Assembly: GCF_003851045.1 (NCBI RefSeq)
Contig: NZ_BFBX01000014.1
Location: 5,070 to 44,157, forward strand
Direction of reading: 5' to 3'
DNA: 39,088 nt
Source: Paenibacillus sp. 598K
Lineage (GTDB): Bacteria > Bacillota > Bacilli > Paenibacillales > Paenibacillaceae
Under the pieces are notes generated by a model. That model was not told the origin of the DNA. It saw only the letters and a list, made by a program, of their open reading frames with translations, and did no database searches. The translations under genes and the position numbers were made by a program. This document shows, in pieces, positions 23,723 to 34,058 of the stretch; the stretch's first letter is position 1; every line of letters starts with the position of its first letter.

Positions 23723-24481
<759 letters not shown>

Positions 24482-24511
24482 GCTGCCTCCCCCTCTCATA
24501 CCAGCCTCATC

Positions 24512-25399
24512 TTACTTGCTCGCTGTGAACTTGCGATGGATATATCCGCCGATGAAGCGAGCCGTAAAGTTGAACAACAGGACGACGATGACGAGCACCG
24601 CCGATGCGCCTGCGGCGATCTCGGCCGCATCCGGCGCCAGTCCCTCGCTGTTGATCTTCCAGATATGGACCGCCAGCGTCTCCGCCGGCCGGAACGGATT
24701 AAGCGGCGAGTTCGGGCTGAACGGATTCCAGTTCGTGAAGTCCAGACGCGGCGAGCTCATCCCCGCCGTGAACAGCAGCGCCGCCGCTTCGCCGAAGACG
24801 CGTCCGGAGGCGAGGATCGTCCCGGTCAGGATGTTCGGCATCGCGATCGGCAGCATGATCGAGGTGATCGTCTTCCAGCGCGACAGGCCGAGCGCCAGAC
24901 TCGCTTCCTTCTGCTCCTTGGGCACAGAGCGGATCGCCTGCTCGGTGATCCGCACCATGAGCGGCAGGTTGAACACCGTCAACGCCAGCGCGCCCGCGAA
25001 CAGCGAGTAGCCGAGCCCGAAAAACTGGACGAGCACGAGCAGGCCGAAGAGGCCGACGACAATCGACGGGAACGACGACAGCACCTCGACGACCAGCCGG
25101 ATGAAGTCGGTGAAGCGGTTGGCTTTAGCATATTCGCTCATATAGATGCCTGCGCCAACGCCAAGCGGGACGGTGATGAGCAGCGTCAGGACGAGCAGGA
25201 ACAGCGAGTTGAACAGTTGCGGCCCGATGCCGCCGCCTGCGCGGATCGTCTGCGGCACCGAGGTCAGGAAGTCGAAGCTGACATGGCCGAGGCCGCGGAT
25301 CAGGATATAGCCGAGCAAGCCGACGAGGATGGCGACGATGAAGAGCGCCATAGCGATGATGACGACCGTTGCGATGCGATTGGCTAATTTGGCGCTCAT
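24512..25399 (-). CDS. pstA: Phosphate ABC transporter permease PstA
   Basis: This 295-residue inner-membrane permease has six helices and the coupling-loop region VPKEQKEASLALGLSRWKTI. It also has the characteristic VGLFGLLVLVQFFGLGYSLF stretch. Its ATG overlaps the pstC stop by 4 bp, so the two membrane subunits are co-translated. Length is typical. Confidence 0.96.
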   Translation of the reverse strand: MSAKLANRIATVVIIAMALFIVAILVGLLGYILIRGLGHVSFDFLTSVPQTIRAGGGIGPQLFNSLFLLVLTLLITVPLGVGAGIYMSEYAKANRFTDFIRLVVEVLSSFPSIVVGLFGLLVLVQFFGLGYSLFAGALALTVFNLPLMVRITEQAIRSVPKEQKEASLALGLSRWKTITSIMLPIAMPNILTGTILASGRVFGEAAALLFTAGMSSPRLDFTNWNPFSPNSPLNPFRPAETLAVHIWKINSEGLAPDAAEIAAGASAVLVIVVLLFNFTARFIGGYIHRKFTASK

Positions 25400-26334
25400 A
25401 CCTTGGTCCTCCTCTCGAGCCAGCGGACGATAAAGACGAATACGAAGGTCATCAGCATCAGGATCAACGCCAACGACCAGAGCGCATTGTTATGCGCCGA
25501 CCCGGCTACCGTGTTGCCCATGCTGAGCGTGATGACGCTCGTCAGCGTCGACGTCGAGTCGAACAGCGAGCGCGGCAGGAACGGCGCATTGCCGATGACC
25601 ATCTGTACCGCGAGCGCCTCGCCAAAGGCGCGCGAGATGCCGAGGACGACGCCCGTCATCAGCGCCGGGAAGGTCGTCGGCAGCACGATTCGGTAGATCG
25701 TCTGCCAGCGCGTCGCCCCGAGCGCATAAGCGCCTTCCTTGAGCCCGCCGGGAAGCGCCGACAGCGCATCGGTGGCGATCGTCGTGATCGTCGGCAGGAT
25801 CATGATCGAAAGCACTAACGCCCCTGCGGCCAGTCCGAGGCCTTGACCAGGGAAGGTGTCGCGCAGGAACGGTACGATGACGCTCAGACCGACGAAGCCG
25901 TAGACGACCGACGGGATGCCCGCCAGCAGCTCGATGACCGGCTGCAGGTAGCGGCGGCCGTACTTGGGCATGATCTCCGTCATGAAGATCGCCGCGCAGA
26001 AGCCGAGCGGCGCCGCGATCAGCGCCGCCATGATCGACGTGCTGAAGGAGCCGAAGATAAACGGCAGCGCGCCGAGGATCGGCGGCTTCGCATCCGGTTG
26101 CCAGGTCGTGCCGGTGATGAATTCCCATACATTGATGCCGTTCTTGATGAAGGTCCCCGAACCTCGCGAAGCGACGAAATAAACCATCGAGAAGATGGTG
26201 ATGATAAGGAAGATAATACAGAACCAGGTATACAGCTTGCCGACCCATTCCTCCGTCAGATGCTGCTTGCTTGGTTTGACTTTCGGGTGTTCCAGGTTAA
26301 CTTTGGGGTGTTCCAGGGTGACCCTCTCCTTCAC
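25396..26334 (-). CDS. pstC: Phosphate ABC transporter permease PstC
   Basis: This 312-residue permease is the partner of PstA, with six helices and the coupling loop LKEGAYALGATRWQTIYRIV. The N-terminus is odd: residues 7-20 are a tandem repeat, LEHPKVN then LEHPKVK, before the normal start of the family (about EEWVGKLYTW). The upstream GTG (26334) has no ribosome site. AAGGAGAGG lies just inside and points to an unusual CTG start at codon 7, nine bases after the GGAG. The exact start is therefore uncertain. Confidence 0.94.
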   Translation of the reverse strand: MKERVTLEHPKVNLEHPKVKPSKQHLTEEWVGKLYTWFCIIFLIITIFSMVYFVASRGSGTFIKNGINVWEFITGTTWQPDAKPPILGALPFIFGSFSTSIMAALIAAPLGFCAAIFMTEIMPKYGRRYLQPVIELLAGIPSVVYGFVGLSVIVPFLRDTFPGQGLGLAAGALVLSIMILPTITTIATDALSALPGGLKEGAYALGATRWQTIYRIVLPTTFPALMTGVVLGISRAFGEALAVQMVIGNAPFLPRSLFDSTSTLTSVITLSMGNTVAGSAHNNALWSLALILMLMTFVFVFIVRWLERRTKV

Positions 26335-26413
26335 ACGCCGACAAAGAGGCGGATCGCATCCACCTCTTTACGGTTATAGTTCAGCACGAGTTATGCTGTT
26401 GTCGGACCTCGAC

Positions 26414-27382
26414 TTATTTCGGCGATACGTTGCCGTCCACATCGCGAGTGATCGTCATCGCGGCAGCCGGGATGTAGCCAAGCTCGACAACATCATTGTT
26501 CTGAACCTCGTCGGAGAGCATGAAGTCCAGGAAGGCTTGGACCACTTCGTTTGGCTCGCCTTTGGTATACATGTGCTGGTAAGCCCAGATCGGATATATG
26601 CCGCTCTTCACATTGTCTTCGCTTGGCTCGATGCCGTCATAGCTGAGCGCCGTGACCGAGTCATCCAGGTAAGAGAGAGCCAGATAGCCGATTGCGCCAG
26701 GCGTTTCGCTGACCAGCTTTTTGACGTTGCCGGACGATTCCTCCTGGATTTGACCAGGCAGGTCAGGGGAAGCAGCGCCCAGGGCATAGGACTCGAACGT
26801 TTTGCGCGTGCCGGAGCTCGATGGACGGTTGACGATGACGATTTCTTGATCTGCGCCGCCTACCTCGGACCAGTTTTTCACGTCGCCGTTGAAGATTTTC
26901 ACTAGTTGATCCTTCGTCAGATTGTCTACGCCGACAGCCGGGTTGACGACCGCAGCCATCGCTACGACAGCGACTTGATGATCGACCAGTTCGTCGGCTT
27001 TGGCCGCTTCGTCGTCCTTGAACTTCTCTTGGGCGAAAATATCGGAGTTGCCGATGTCGGATTGTCCCTCGGACACTTGCGTCAAGCCCGTGCCGCTGCC
27101 GCCGGCTTGTACCAGTACCGTTACTTTGCCATTCTCGTCCATAAACTTGTTGGCTGCTTGCTCGACGAGCGGAGCCATAGCCGACGATCCTACAGCGAGG
27201 ATGGAGCCTTCGAGTTCCTTATCCGTTGTTTCTTCCGGCGTGTTGCCAGTGCCGCTATTCGTGCCTCCGTTTGTACCAGCCGTATTGTTTGGCGTATTGG
27301 CAGGCGCATTGTTTCCTCCGCCGCATGCCGCCAGCGTAATTGACAGGACCAGGGTCATCATCAACAGCAAGCTCTTTTTCAT
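26414..27382 (-). CDS. pstS: Phosphate-binding lipoprotein PstS
   Basis: This 322-residue substrate-binding protein has a lipoprotein signal (MKKSLLLMMTLVLSITLAAC). A Gly/Asn/Thr linker follows, then the binding domain with ILAVGSSAMAPLVEQAANKF. The phosphate-contacting QAGGSGTGLTQVSEG and VNRPSSSGTRKTFE segments are present. It is first in the pst operon behind a Pho-box-like promoter, with a divergent LysR gene upstream. Length and motifs are typical. Confidence 0.96.
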   Translation of the reverse strand: MKKSLLLMMTLVLSITLAACGGGNNAPANTPNNTAGTNGGTNSGTGNTPEETTDKELEGSILAVGSSAMAPLVEQAANKFMDENGKVTVLVQAGGSGTGLTQVSEGQSDIGNSDIFAQEKFKDDEAAKADELVDHQVAVVAMAAVVNPAVGVDNLTKDQLVKIFNGDVKNWSEVGGADQEIVIVNRPSSSGTRKTFESYALGAASPDLPGQIQEESSGNVKKLVSETPGAIGYLALSYLDDSVTALSYDGIEPSEDNVKSGIYPIWAYQHMYTKGEPNEVVQAFLDFMLSDEVQNNDVVELGYIPAAAMTITRDVDGNVSPK

Positions 27383-27438
27383 TTCTTTGGGTTCCCCTTC
27401 CGTTTGGACAGATGTGATTGTTTTGCTCTACAGGACCA

Positions 27439-27492
27439 AGTATAGAAGCCTGTCATTAATTCCATATCTTCAGATTGTAAACGCAATAACAA
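27439..27492 (-). promoter_or_regulatory. pstS promoter with PhoP-box-like repeats
   Basis: On the minus strand hexamers TTGTTA (27487-27492), TTTACA (27476-27481), AAGATA (27465-27470) and TTAATG (27454-27459) recur every 11 bp, as in PhoP boxes (TT(A/T/C)ACA-like repeats with 5-bp gaps). They precede a -10 TATACT (27439-27444) that has no good -35. Phosphate starvation would activate it through PhoP. Confidence 0.5.
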
Positions 27493-27529
27493 AATTGATT
27501 CGATAAATTGCATAATGACCGCCGCTATC

Positions 27530-27544
27530 ATAGAATAATTCTAT
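27530..27544. promoter_or_regulatory. LysR-type operator palindrome
   Basis: ATAGAATAATTCTAT is a perfect 15-bp palindrome (ATAG-N7-CTAT, containing T-N11-A), 29 bp upstream of the LysR start and in the intergenic region shared with pstS. It fits the autoregulatory site of a LysR protein. Confidence 0.55.
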
Positions 27545-27573
27545 AGTTATCGATCCTTCAGGCGGTGAATGTG

Positions 27574-28449
27574 ATGAACATTTTAAAATTCCGGATGCTG
27601 TTGCTCATTGAGCGCTACAAAAAGGCGACGATCGTCGCCGAGCAGCTTGGCATGAAGCAGCCTACGGTCAGCTTTCATATGAAGAAGATGGAAGAGGAGT
27701 GGGGCATCAAGCTGTTCGAATACAAAGCGGGGAAAATCATCCTGACGGAGGCCGGGCGGCTCGTCCATCACTACGCCCAGCGGATCGTCGCCGGCAGCGA
27801 CGAGGCGATGGCGCGCGTCCGCCAGATGAAGCGCTATGGCCGTGGCTCGCTCGTCATCGGCTGCACCGATACCGCTCTGGACGCCCTGCCCGACCCGCCA
27901 TGGCTGACGCTTGCGGCATCGCGAGAAGAGCCGCTCTACCATGTGCGCACCGGGGAGCATGAAGCGCTAATGGACATGCTGGACGAGGGTCGGCTCGATC
28001 TGCTGCTCACTGCCCAAGGCGAGCCGGAGAGCAGCCGTTACCAGATGCAGACGATCCTCGAATCGCCGCTCGCCCTGTTCGTCTCCGAATCGCACCCGCT
28101 CGTCTACGCCGACGGTCAGCTCGGCGGCGTCCATCTGACCGCTTACCCTTATCTCATGCTGGAGGATCGCTCGGTGGCAGAGGCGATGATGGTATGGGAG
28201 GCCGAGCAAGGCCTCTCGCTGCAGCCACAGCTCTATGCCGACCGCTGCGCGCTGCTCATCGATTCGCTCCGACGCAGCCAGGGCATCGCCATCCTGCCCG
28301 AGGCGGCGGTCGCCAAGGAGACGCCCGGTCTGCGTCGACTGCCGCTGCCCGGCCGCGCGCCGCTCTGGCGACTGCAGGTGCTCGTACCCAAGCAGCATTG
28401 GAACCTGCCGCTGCTCGGCCAGACGGTGGAGCGTCTTCGTCAGGGCTGA
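27574..28449 (+). CDS. LysR family transcriptional regulator
   Basis: This 291-residue regulator has the N-terminal winged HTH ATIVAEQLGMKQPTVSFHMK followed by a linker helix. A periplasmic-binding-protein-like effector domain follows (SLVIGCTDTALDALPDP, about 90 on). ATG 27574 is chosen, with GGCGGTG 6 nt upstream; an in-frame GTG at 27565 lies in the ribosome site. It diverges from pstS across 190 bp. It may influence pst expression as well as its own, but LysR genes often regulate the divergent neighbour only in part, so its effector and targets are open. Confidence 0.88.
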   Translation: MNILKFRMLLLIERYKKATIVAEQLGMKQPTVSFHMKKMEEEWGIKLFEYKAGKIILTEAGRLVHHYAQRIVAGSDEAMARVRQMKRYGRGSLVIGCTDTALDALPDPPWLTLAASREEPLYHVRTGEHEALMDMLDEGRLDLLLTAQGEPESSRYQMQTILESPLALFVSESHPLVYADGQLGGVHLTAYPYLMLEDRSVAEAMMVWEAEQGLSLQPQLYADRCALLIDSLRRSQGIAILPEAAVAKETPGLRRLPLPGRAPLWRLQVLVPKQHWNLPLLGQTVERLRQG

Positions 28450-28482
28450 GAAGAACCCAATGTCACTGCACGACAAACTAAA

Positions 28483-28525
28483 ACGGAGTTGGCCATAAAA
28501 ATAAATGGCTCAACTCCGTCTTTGT
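28483..28525. terminator. Terminator between the convergent LysR and MCP genes
   Basis: ACGGAGTTG (28483-28491) pairs with CAACTCCGT (28511-28519), extended by GCCAT/ATGGC. CTTTG follows on the plus strand and TTTAG on the minus, so it can serve both genes. Confidence 0.75.
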
Positions 28526-28541
28526 ATTTATAATTAGTGGC

Positions 28542-28704
28542 TCACAGCTGCGTGCCCTCCCGATCCTCTTCACCTTCACGACCAGCAATGGCATGGAGCT
28601 CTTTAGCTGCTTCAGGGTACTTTCTCAGAATGCCCGCAGTTTCGTTCACTGTCTGCAATAACCTTGCTCTTTTCTCTGCTCTTTCTGAGGAGGCTGGATT
28701 CCTT
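28542..28704 (-). other. Open frame continuing the MCP gene after a G7 tract
   Basis: Past a run of seven G (minus strand; 28705-28711), the reading frame shifted by one base stays open and looks coding. It has the segments [20 protein letters not shown] and ELHAIAGREGEE and stops at 28542-28544. That stop lies only 17 bp from the terminator. With eight G residues this would be the true C-terminus of the chemoreceptor. Confidence 0.45.
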
Positions 28705-29917
28705 CCCCCCCATGCGTAATCTCCGCCAGCAGCTCCTTCATCTCCCGGATGACGCGCTCGGTCTGCTCATTGGCCTGGATCGACAACGCGCTCATCTCCC
28801 GGCTGCTCTTCTGATTGTCGGCGGCGGCGATGAACAGCTTCTCGAACAGCCCTGCCGCCTGGCTGACAGAGGTTGAGCTGGCCTTCGTCTCGGCGCGCGC
28901 CGCGTTCACCAGTTGGACCGTCAAGCCTACCGCCTCGAGGATCGACTGGATCATCCGATGGATCTCCTCCGCCGACCGCTTCGTCTGCGCCGCCAGCGAC
29001 CGCACCTCATCGGCGACGACGCCAAAGCCTCGTCCATGCTCGCCTGCTCGCGCTGCCTCGATGGCCGCATTAACCGCCAGCAAATTGCACTGATCCGCCA
29101 GCTCGCGGATGACACGGGAGACGCTGCCGATCTCGCCTGCCCTCGCTTGCAGCTCCATTGCCTGACTCTCCTGCGTGTCGGTCTGCTCTGAGAATCGCTG
29201 GAATGCGCTCGTCACCTGATCGAGCTGACGCTTGCCCTCCAGCGTCAGATCGACCATATGCTCGGAGAGACGGCTCCCCTGCTCCGCCGATGTTCGCACC
29301 GCGACGACGCCTTGATTGATCTCCTGCATGCGGCTCTCCGCCCCCTCGATCGTACGGGCTTGCGAGAGCATCGCCTCGCGTTGCATCACGCGCGAGATGC
29401 CGAGCAGATCCGAGACTGTCAGGATGCCGGCGACCCGGCCGGAGCTGGTGACCAGCACACAGTCGTACAACGTACGATCCTCGCGCGTGAGCGCCTCCTC
29501 GATCAACAGCTGAGCGCCCGAGGACAGCTCGACGCAGAGCGGCTCATTCGTCATCAGATAGGTGATCGGCCGATCATAGTAGAGCTCCATGCCGAATCGG
29601 CGGCTTAGCTGCCGGAAAAACCGGTCCCGCATCACTAGCCCCTCAGGATGCCCGCTATCCGTAGCGACCGTGATGCACTCGGCGTCCGGATAATGCTCGA
29701 ATACTTGTACAACCTCCCGGCAAGTATAGGCGGACGAGACGATCGGACTCTTTCGGACGAACTGGCTCAGTACCGGGTCGACCGCTGCGATCTTCTCCTC
29801 CGCGCTGCGGGCCTCTGGCACAGCCGCGATTCGTGGTTGCCTCTGCTCCTCTTCATCCTTGATCATTTTCCGCTCAGCGAGCACCTTGTTATTATCGACT
29901 GCTGTTGCCATCCGCAC
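28646..29917 (-). CDS. Soluble methyl-accepting chemotaxis protein with CBS pair
   Basis: This 423-residue chemoreceptor-like protein has no membrane helix. Residues about 50-180 form a CBS-type sensor ([20 protein letters not shown] and [20 protein letters not shown]). A coiled-coil signalling domain follows, with the conserved hairpin [20 protein letters not shown] and [20 protein letters not shown] (about 285-325) that contacts CheA/CheW. The start is GTG 29917, with AAGGAGG 7 nt upstream. The last 20 residues (from GGEGIQPPQ) follow a G7 tract and may be out of frame. CBS domains suggest binding of an adenosyl nucleotide or similar cytoplasmic cue (inference). Single-gene unit. Confidence 0.88.
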   Translation of the reverse strand: MRMATAVDNNKVLAERKMIKDEEEQRQPRIAAVPEARSAEEKIAAVDPVLSQFVRKSPIVSSAYTCREVVQVFEHYPDAECITVATDSGHPEGLVMRDRFFRQLSRRFGMELYYDRPITYLMTNEPLCVELSSGAQLLIEEALTREDRTLYDCVLVTSSGRVAGILTVSDLLGISRVMQREAMLSQARTIEGAESRMQEINQGVVAVRTSAEQGSRLSEHMVDLTLEGKRQLDQVTSAFQRFSEQTDTQESQAMELQARAGEIGSVSRVIRELADQCNLLAVNAAIEAARAGEHGRGFGVVADEVRSLAAQTKRSAEEIHRMIQSILEAVGLTVQLVNAARAETKASSTSVSQAAGLFEKLFIAAADNQKSSREMSALSIQANEQTERVIREMKELLAEITHGGEGIQPPQKEQRKEQGYCRQ

Positions 29918-30135
29918 GCATACGCCTCCTTGTCTCGTCCCTTATTCTCCCTTACTGTACGTCGCGTCGATTATCCGAAATGCAGCATCATGTAAACCGC
30001 AGGTTAAATTTGGTTCGATAGTCGCAGGCCCAGGAACAATTTCATCTTGTTTTCCGAGACATTTCGTGATTAAATAGGCTTATGATTAATAGATAATTAT
30101 ATCGATTAACACTTTCATTAATCCATCGGAGGTAA

Positions 30136-31653
<1,518 letters not shown>

Positions 31654-31690
31654 TCATAACAAACCGAATACAAAAACAACCTAATGAAAG

Positions 31691-31732
31691 AGGCTTCCCT
31701 CCTACGCATGTCGCGGGAGAGAAGCCTTTTCT
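31691..31732 (+). terminator. Terminator of the arabinofuranosidase gene
   Basis: AGGCTTC (31691-31697) and GAAGCCT (31721-31727), with an inner CTCC/GGGAG-type stem, are followed by TTTTCT. Confidence 0.8.
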
Positions 31733-31940
31733 ATTTGAGGATCAAAGGTTTTTTTGTCAGTATTCGAAGCCAGACTTCATTCTCCTTTTGAACGGAAAAG
31801 GTAATATGCTTAGCCACACAAGCTCGCTTATTAGGATTCGCAGGCACCAGATCTTTGAATCTTTTCTTCATCAACACGTTCACGCCTTTTCCGATGTATT
31901 TATTGCTATAGCTTACGCATGGAATCGGAAAAGTAAACAC
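31731..31940 (-). CDS. Short basic ORF, unknown (possibly a remnant)
   Basis: A 69-codon frame starts at GTG 31940 (CVSYSNKYIGKGVNVLMKKR, then FKDLVPANPNKRACVAKHIT). It is Lys-rich and looks more like protein than noise, but I know no family. It begins inside the T-tail of the terminator that ends the toxin-antitoxin unit, so it lacks an obvious promoter or ribosome site. An internal ATG (MKKRFKD) is an alternative start. It shares the residues NPNKR with the small antitoxin-like protein upstream, which may be chance or a decayed duplicate. Confidence 0.3.
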   Translation of the reverse strand: MFTFPIPCVSYSNKYIGKGVNVLMKKRFKDLVPANPNKRACVAKHITFSVQKENEVWLRILTKKPLILK

Positions 31941-31979
31941 AAAAAAAAAGAGAAGGCTGTCCTACACTCAGCTTTCTCT
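31941..31979 (-). terminator. Terminator of the toxin-antitoxin unit
   Basis: On the minus strand AGAGAAAGCTG pairs with CAGCCTTCTCT (one mismatch), followed by nine T residues, 12 bp after the small antitoxin-like gene. Confidence 0.85.
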
Positions 31980-31990
31980 TCAACCAACTA

Positions 31991-32164
31991 TTATTTGACT
32001 TGTCTAATTACATCCATGTCGTGAGCCTTCATTCGTCCAATCGAACGTTCCATATTAATCGTTGTCGGTCGTTTGTTCGGATTTTTGGGAGGTGTCGCTT
32101 GATTTCGGGAAACAGTCTTTGACGAACCTGAATGATGCAGTTTGGTGTTTGTGTCAGCCTTCAT
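31991..32164 (-). CDS. SpoIISB-like antitoxin candidate (57 aa)
   Basis: This small basic protein has a polar, probably disordered N-terminal half (KADTNTKLHHSGSSKTVSRN). Its C-terminal segment is charged and helical (INMERSIGRMKAHDMDVIRQ). A strong GGGAGAGGG lies just before the ATG. It begins 41 bp after the SpoIISA-type toxin gene and is followed by a strong terminator. In B. subtilis the 56-residue, basic, natively unfolded SpoIISB occupies exactly this position and neutralises SpoIISA. Sequence similarity itself is weak (an xRI/SIGR...E/D-x-x-I pattern near the end), so the call rests on size, charge and position. Confidence 0.65.
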   Translation of the reverse strand: MKADTNTKLHHSGSSKTVSRNQATPPKNPNKRPTTINMERSIGRMKAHDMDVIRQVK

Positions 32165-32205
32165 GTTTTCCCTCTCCCTTCATCTGTTAAGTTAAGTTAA
32201 CTATA

Positions 32206-33120
32206 TCATATTTCGCTTTTACGTTCTACCTGTTCACTCGCCATGGCCTCAGCCTCGTCATTATCATCATCAACATGCATAGATACAAATTGGTCTTCGT
32301 TGACTTGCAGCCACAGGTCAAAAGTGTATAGCAAATTCAGCATAAGAGAAGCGTCTGCGCCTGTCGCTTCACTATCCTTTTTGGAACGAACCAAAAAGAG
32401 CAAATTGTAGAACTCTCCAAAGTAGGGAAACAAAACACAGGTGCTGTTCCCTTCTATAATTTCAATGTTCTCTCCAGCAAGAATGGTGCTAATGGCTTGA
32501 TTTTGCCTCATTCCGACTCCCCGTGTAGTCAACCCATGTTCCTTTATGATTGAATTGTACGCTAGACTAACATTCTCTCTAAACTTCTCTTCCACGGCCG
32601 AGGCTTCCACCCGATAGGAGAATATATCCAAGTGGAAGTTAAGCGCAAAAGTTCTTAAATAAGAACTTACCGTTTCTTCATACTTTTCTGGCGTGAATTG
32701 AAAATTATCCATATGCCAGTCTGACAAATTCTTTGGCATCATTTCATTTACCTTGATGAGCTTTTCGCTCAACTCAATAAAAGTTCCACGATTTTTGTTA
32801 ATGCTTTCGACCAAACCCTCTTGCTTTAATTCGTTCGACATAAATTTGGTTATATCCGGGGTTTGAAAGACGAACAGATCAATGATGACTACACTAATGA
32901 CAAGAGCAATCAAATGTTGAAGATTTTCACCGACATCTGGAAAAACACCAAAAGCCCATAACCCAAAGGAAGCGATAACCACGAGACCATAATATAGCTT
33001 TCGTATTGCAACGCGATGCTTTAAATAGTATTCTCGGTTGCATATGTATATTGCTATACTGATTGCGATCCCTAGTAAAAGAATAATCAGGATCGTCATT
33101 GTATACCCGTTTACCTCCAA
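32206..33120 (-). CDS. spoIISA: SpoIISA family membrane toxin
   Basis: This 304-residue protein has three N-terminal membrane helices: about 8-28 (TILIILLLGIAISIAIYICN), 42-60 (KLYYGLVVIASFGLWAFGVF) and 67-86 (LQHLIALVISVVIIDLFVFQ). A long cytoplasmic domain follows and contains STCVLFPYFGEFYNLLFLVR, then LMLNLLYTFDLWLQ. The third-helix LIALVISVVIIDLFVF and the closing YxFDLWL pattern match the SpoIISA toxin of B. subtilis, which damages the membrane and kills cells. It is longer than the 248-residue prototype and has an acidic tail (VDDDNDEAEAM). The start is TTG 33120 with GGAGG 10 nt upstream; ATG 33099 is the alternative. A minus-strand TATAAT at 33150-33155 may be its -10. Confidence 0.85.
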   Translation of the reverse strand: MEVNGYTMTILIILLLGIAISIAIYICNREYYLKHRVAIRKLYYGLVVIASFGLWAFGVFPDVGENLQHLIALVISVVIIDLFVFQTPDITKFMSNELKQEGLVESINKNRGTFIELSEKLIKVNEMMPKNLSDWHMDNFQFTPEKYEETVSSYLRTFALNFHLDIFSYRVEASAVEEKFRENVSLAYNSIIKEHGLTTRGVGMRQNQAISTILAGENIEIIEGNSTCVLFPYFGEFYNLLFLVRSKKDSEATGADASLMLNLLYTFDLWLQVNEDQFVSMHVDDDNDEAEAMASEQVERKSEI

Positions 33121-33216
33121 GCAGTCTCCCCCTCCCTGTTTCTCTTCTTATTATACTTTACAGACTTCCCGTTTTCTTGAATTTTTCGTTCTGTAGAAAA
33201 CTTGGCATTGCAAAAG

Positions 33217-33242
33217 AAAAACAGCCTGCCTTGGGCAGACTG
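33217..33242 (-). terminator. Terminator of the fucose operon
   Basis: On the minus strand CAGTCTGCC and GGCAGGCTG form a 9-bp stem (one G-T pair), followed by five T residues, 22 bp after the aldolase stop. Confidence 0.8.
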
Positions 33243-33263
33243 CATTTTCTTTTCGCCGCCAGA

Positions 33264-33923
33264 CTACTTCATCTGCTGCAGCAGTTGGACGCGGTACGCT
33301 TCGCTCTCAAGCGCCTGGATTTCCTTGTACTCGGCCTCGGTCAGCGTGCGCGGCGGCCTTACGCTGCTTGCGATCATGTAGATTTTGGCGCTGTCCTCGA
33401 CGACCTGCGTGCGGTAGTAGGCTTCGCGCAGGTTTTTGCCTGTCGTGACCAGTCCGTGGTTGCAGAGCAGGATCGAATTGTGATGCTCCGCCTTCTCTGC
33501 GACCAGCTTGGCCAGCACATCCGTCGTCGGCACGACATACGGTACGAAGGCGATATCGCCGACAAGCGCCGCCTGGTCGGGGAACAGCATCGGCAGCTCC
33601 TGGCTAATCGTCGTCAGTGCGATCGAATAGACCGGATGCGTATGGACGATCGCCTGGATCGCCTCGTTGACCCGATAGCAGAACAGATGCATCAGCACCT
33701 CCGACGATGGGCGCACCGATCCTGCCGCCACCTCGCCGCTCGGGATATGCACCTTGACCCACTGCTCCGGCTCGATATCCTCCAGCGCAAAGCCGCTCGG
33801 CGACAAATACATATCCTCGCCCAGACGCGCGCTGATGTTGCCGCCTGGACCGACAACGAGTCCTTTGTCGACCGTCTTGCGAGCGTATAATGTTAACTCT
33901 TCTCTAATGCTGGCCTCTGTCAT
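33264..33923 (-). CDS. fucA: L-fuculose-1-phosphate-type class II aldolase
   Basis: This 219-residue zinc aldolase cleaves a deoxysugar 1-phosphate to dihydroxyacetone phosphate and lactaldehyde. The zinc ligands line up with E. coli FucA: E75 (SSEVLMH), H94 and H96 (VHTHPVYS), H155 (CNHGLVTT). GGNISAR at 27-33 is the phosphate-binding segment. It is the third gene of the operon, 135 bp after the kinase; that gap contains a 14-bp palindrome (34006-34019, CTACTAGCTAGTAG) of unknown meaning. RhaD-like aldolases differ more in length, so FucA is preferred. Confidence 0.88.
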   Translation of the reverse strand: MTEASIREELTLYARKTVDKGLVVGPGGNISARLGEDMYLSPSGFALEDIEPEQWVKVHIPSGEVAAGSVRPSSEVLMHLFCYRVNEAIQAIVHTHPVYSIALTTISQELPMLFPDQAALVGDIAFVPYVVPTTDVLAKLVAEKAEHHNSILLCNHGLVTTGKNLREAYYRTQVVEDSAKIYMIASSVRPPRTLTEAEYKEIQALESEAYRVQLLQQMK

Positions 33924-34058
33924 GCGTGAGGTTCGCTCCCTTCCTTAATTCCATTCAATCTTGTAAACTTCGCTCATCGTCCTGCAGAAAGCTCGCTCCA
34001 GCCAGCTACTAGCTAGTAGTCCGCTCCTCTGTCACCTTCCGATCTGACTCACGATATA

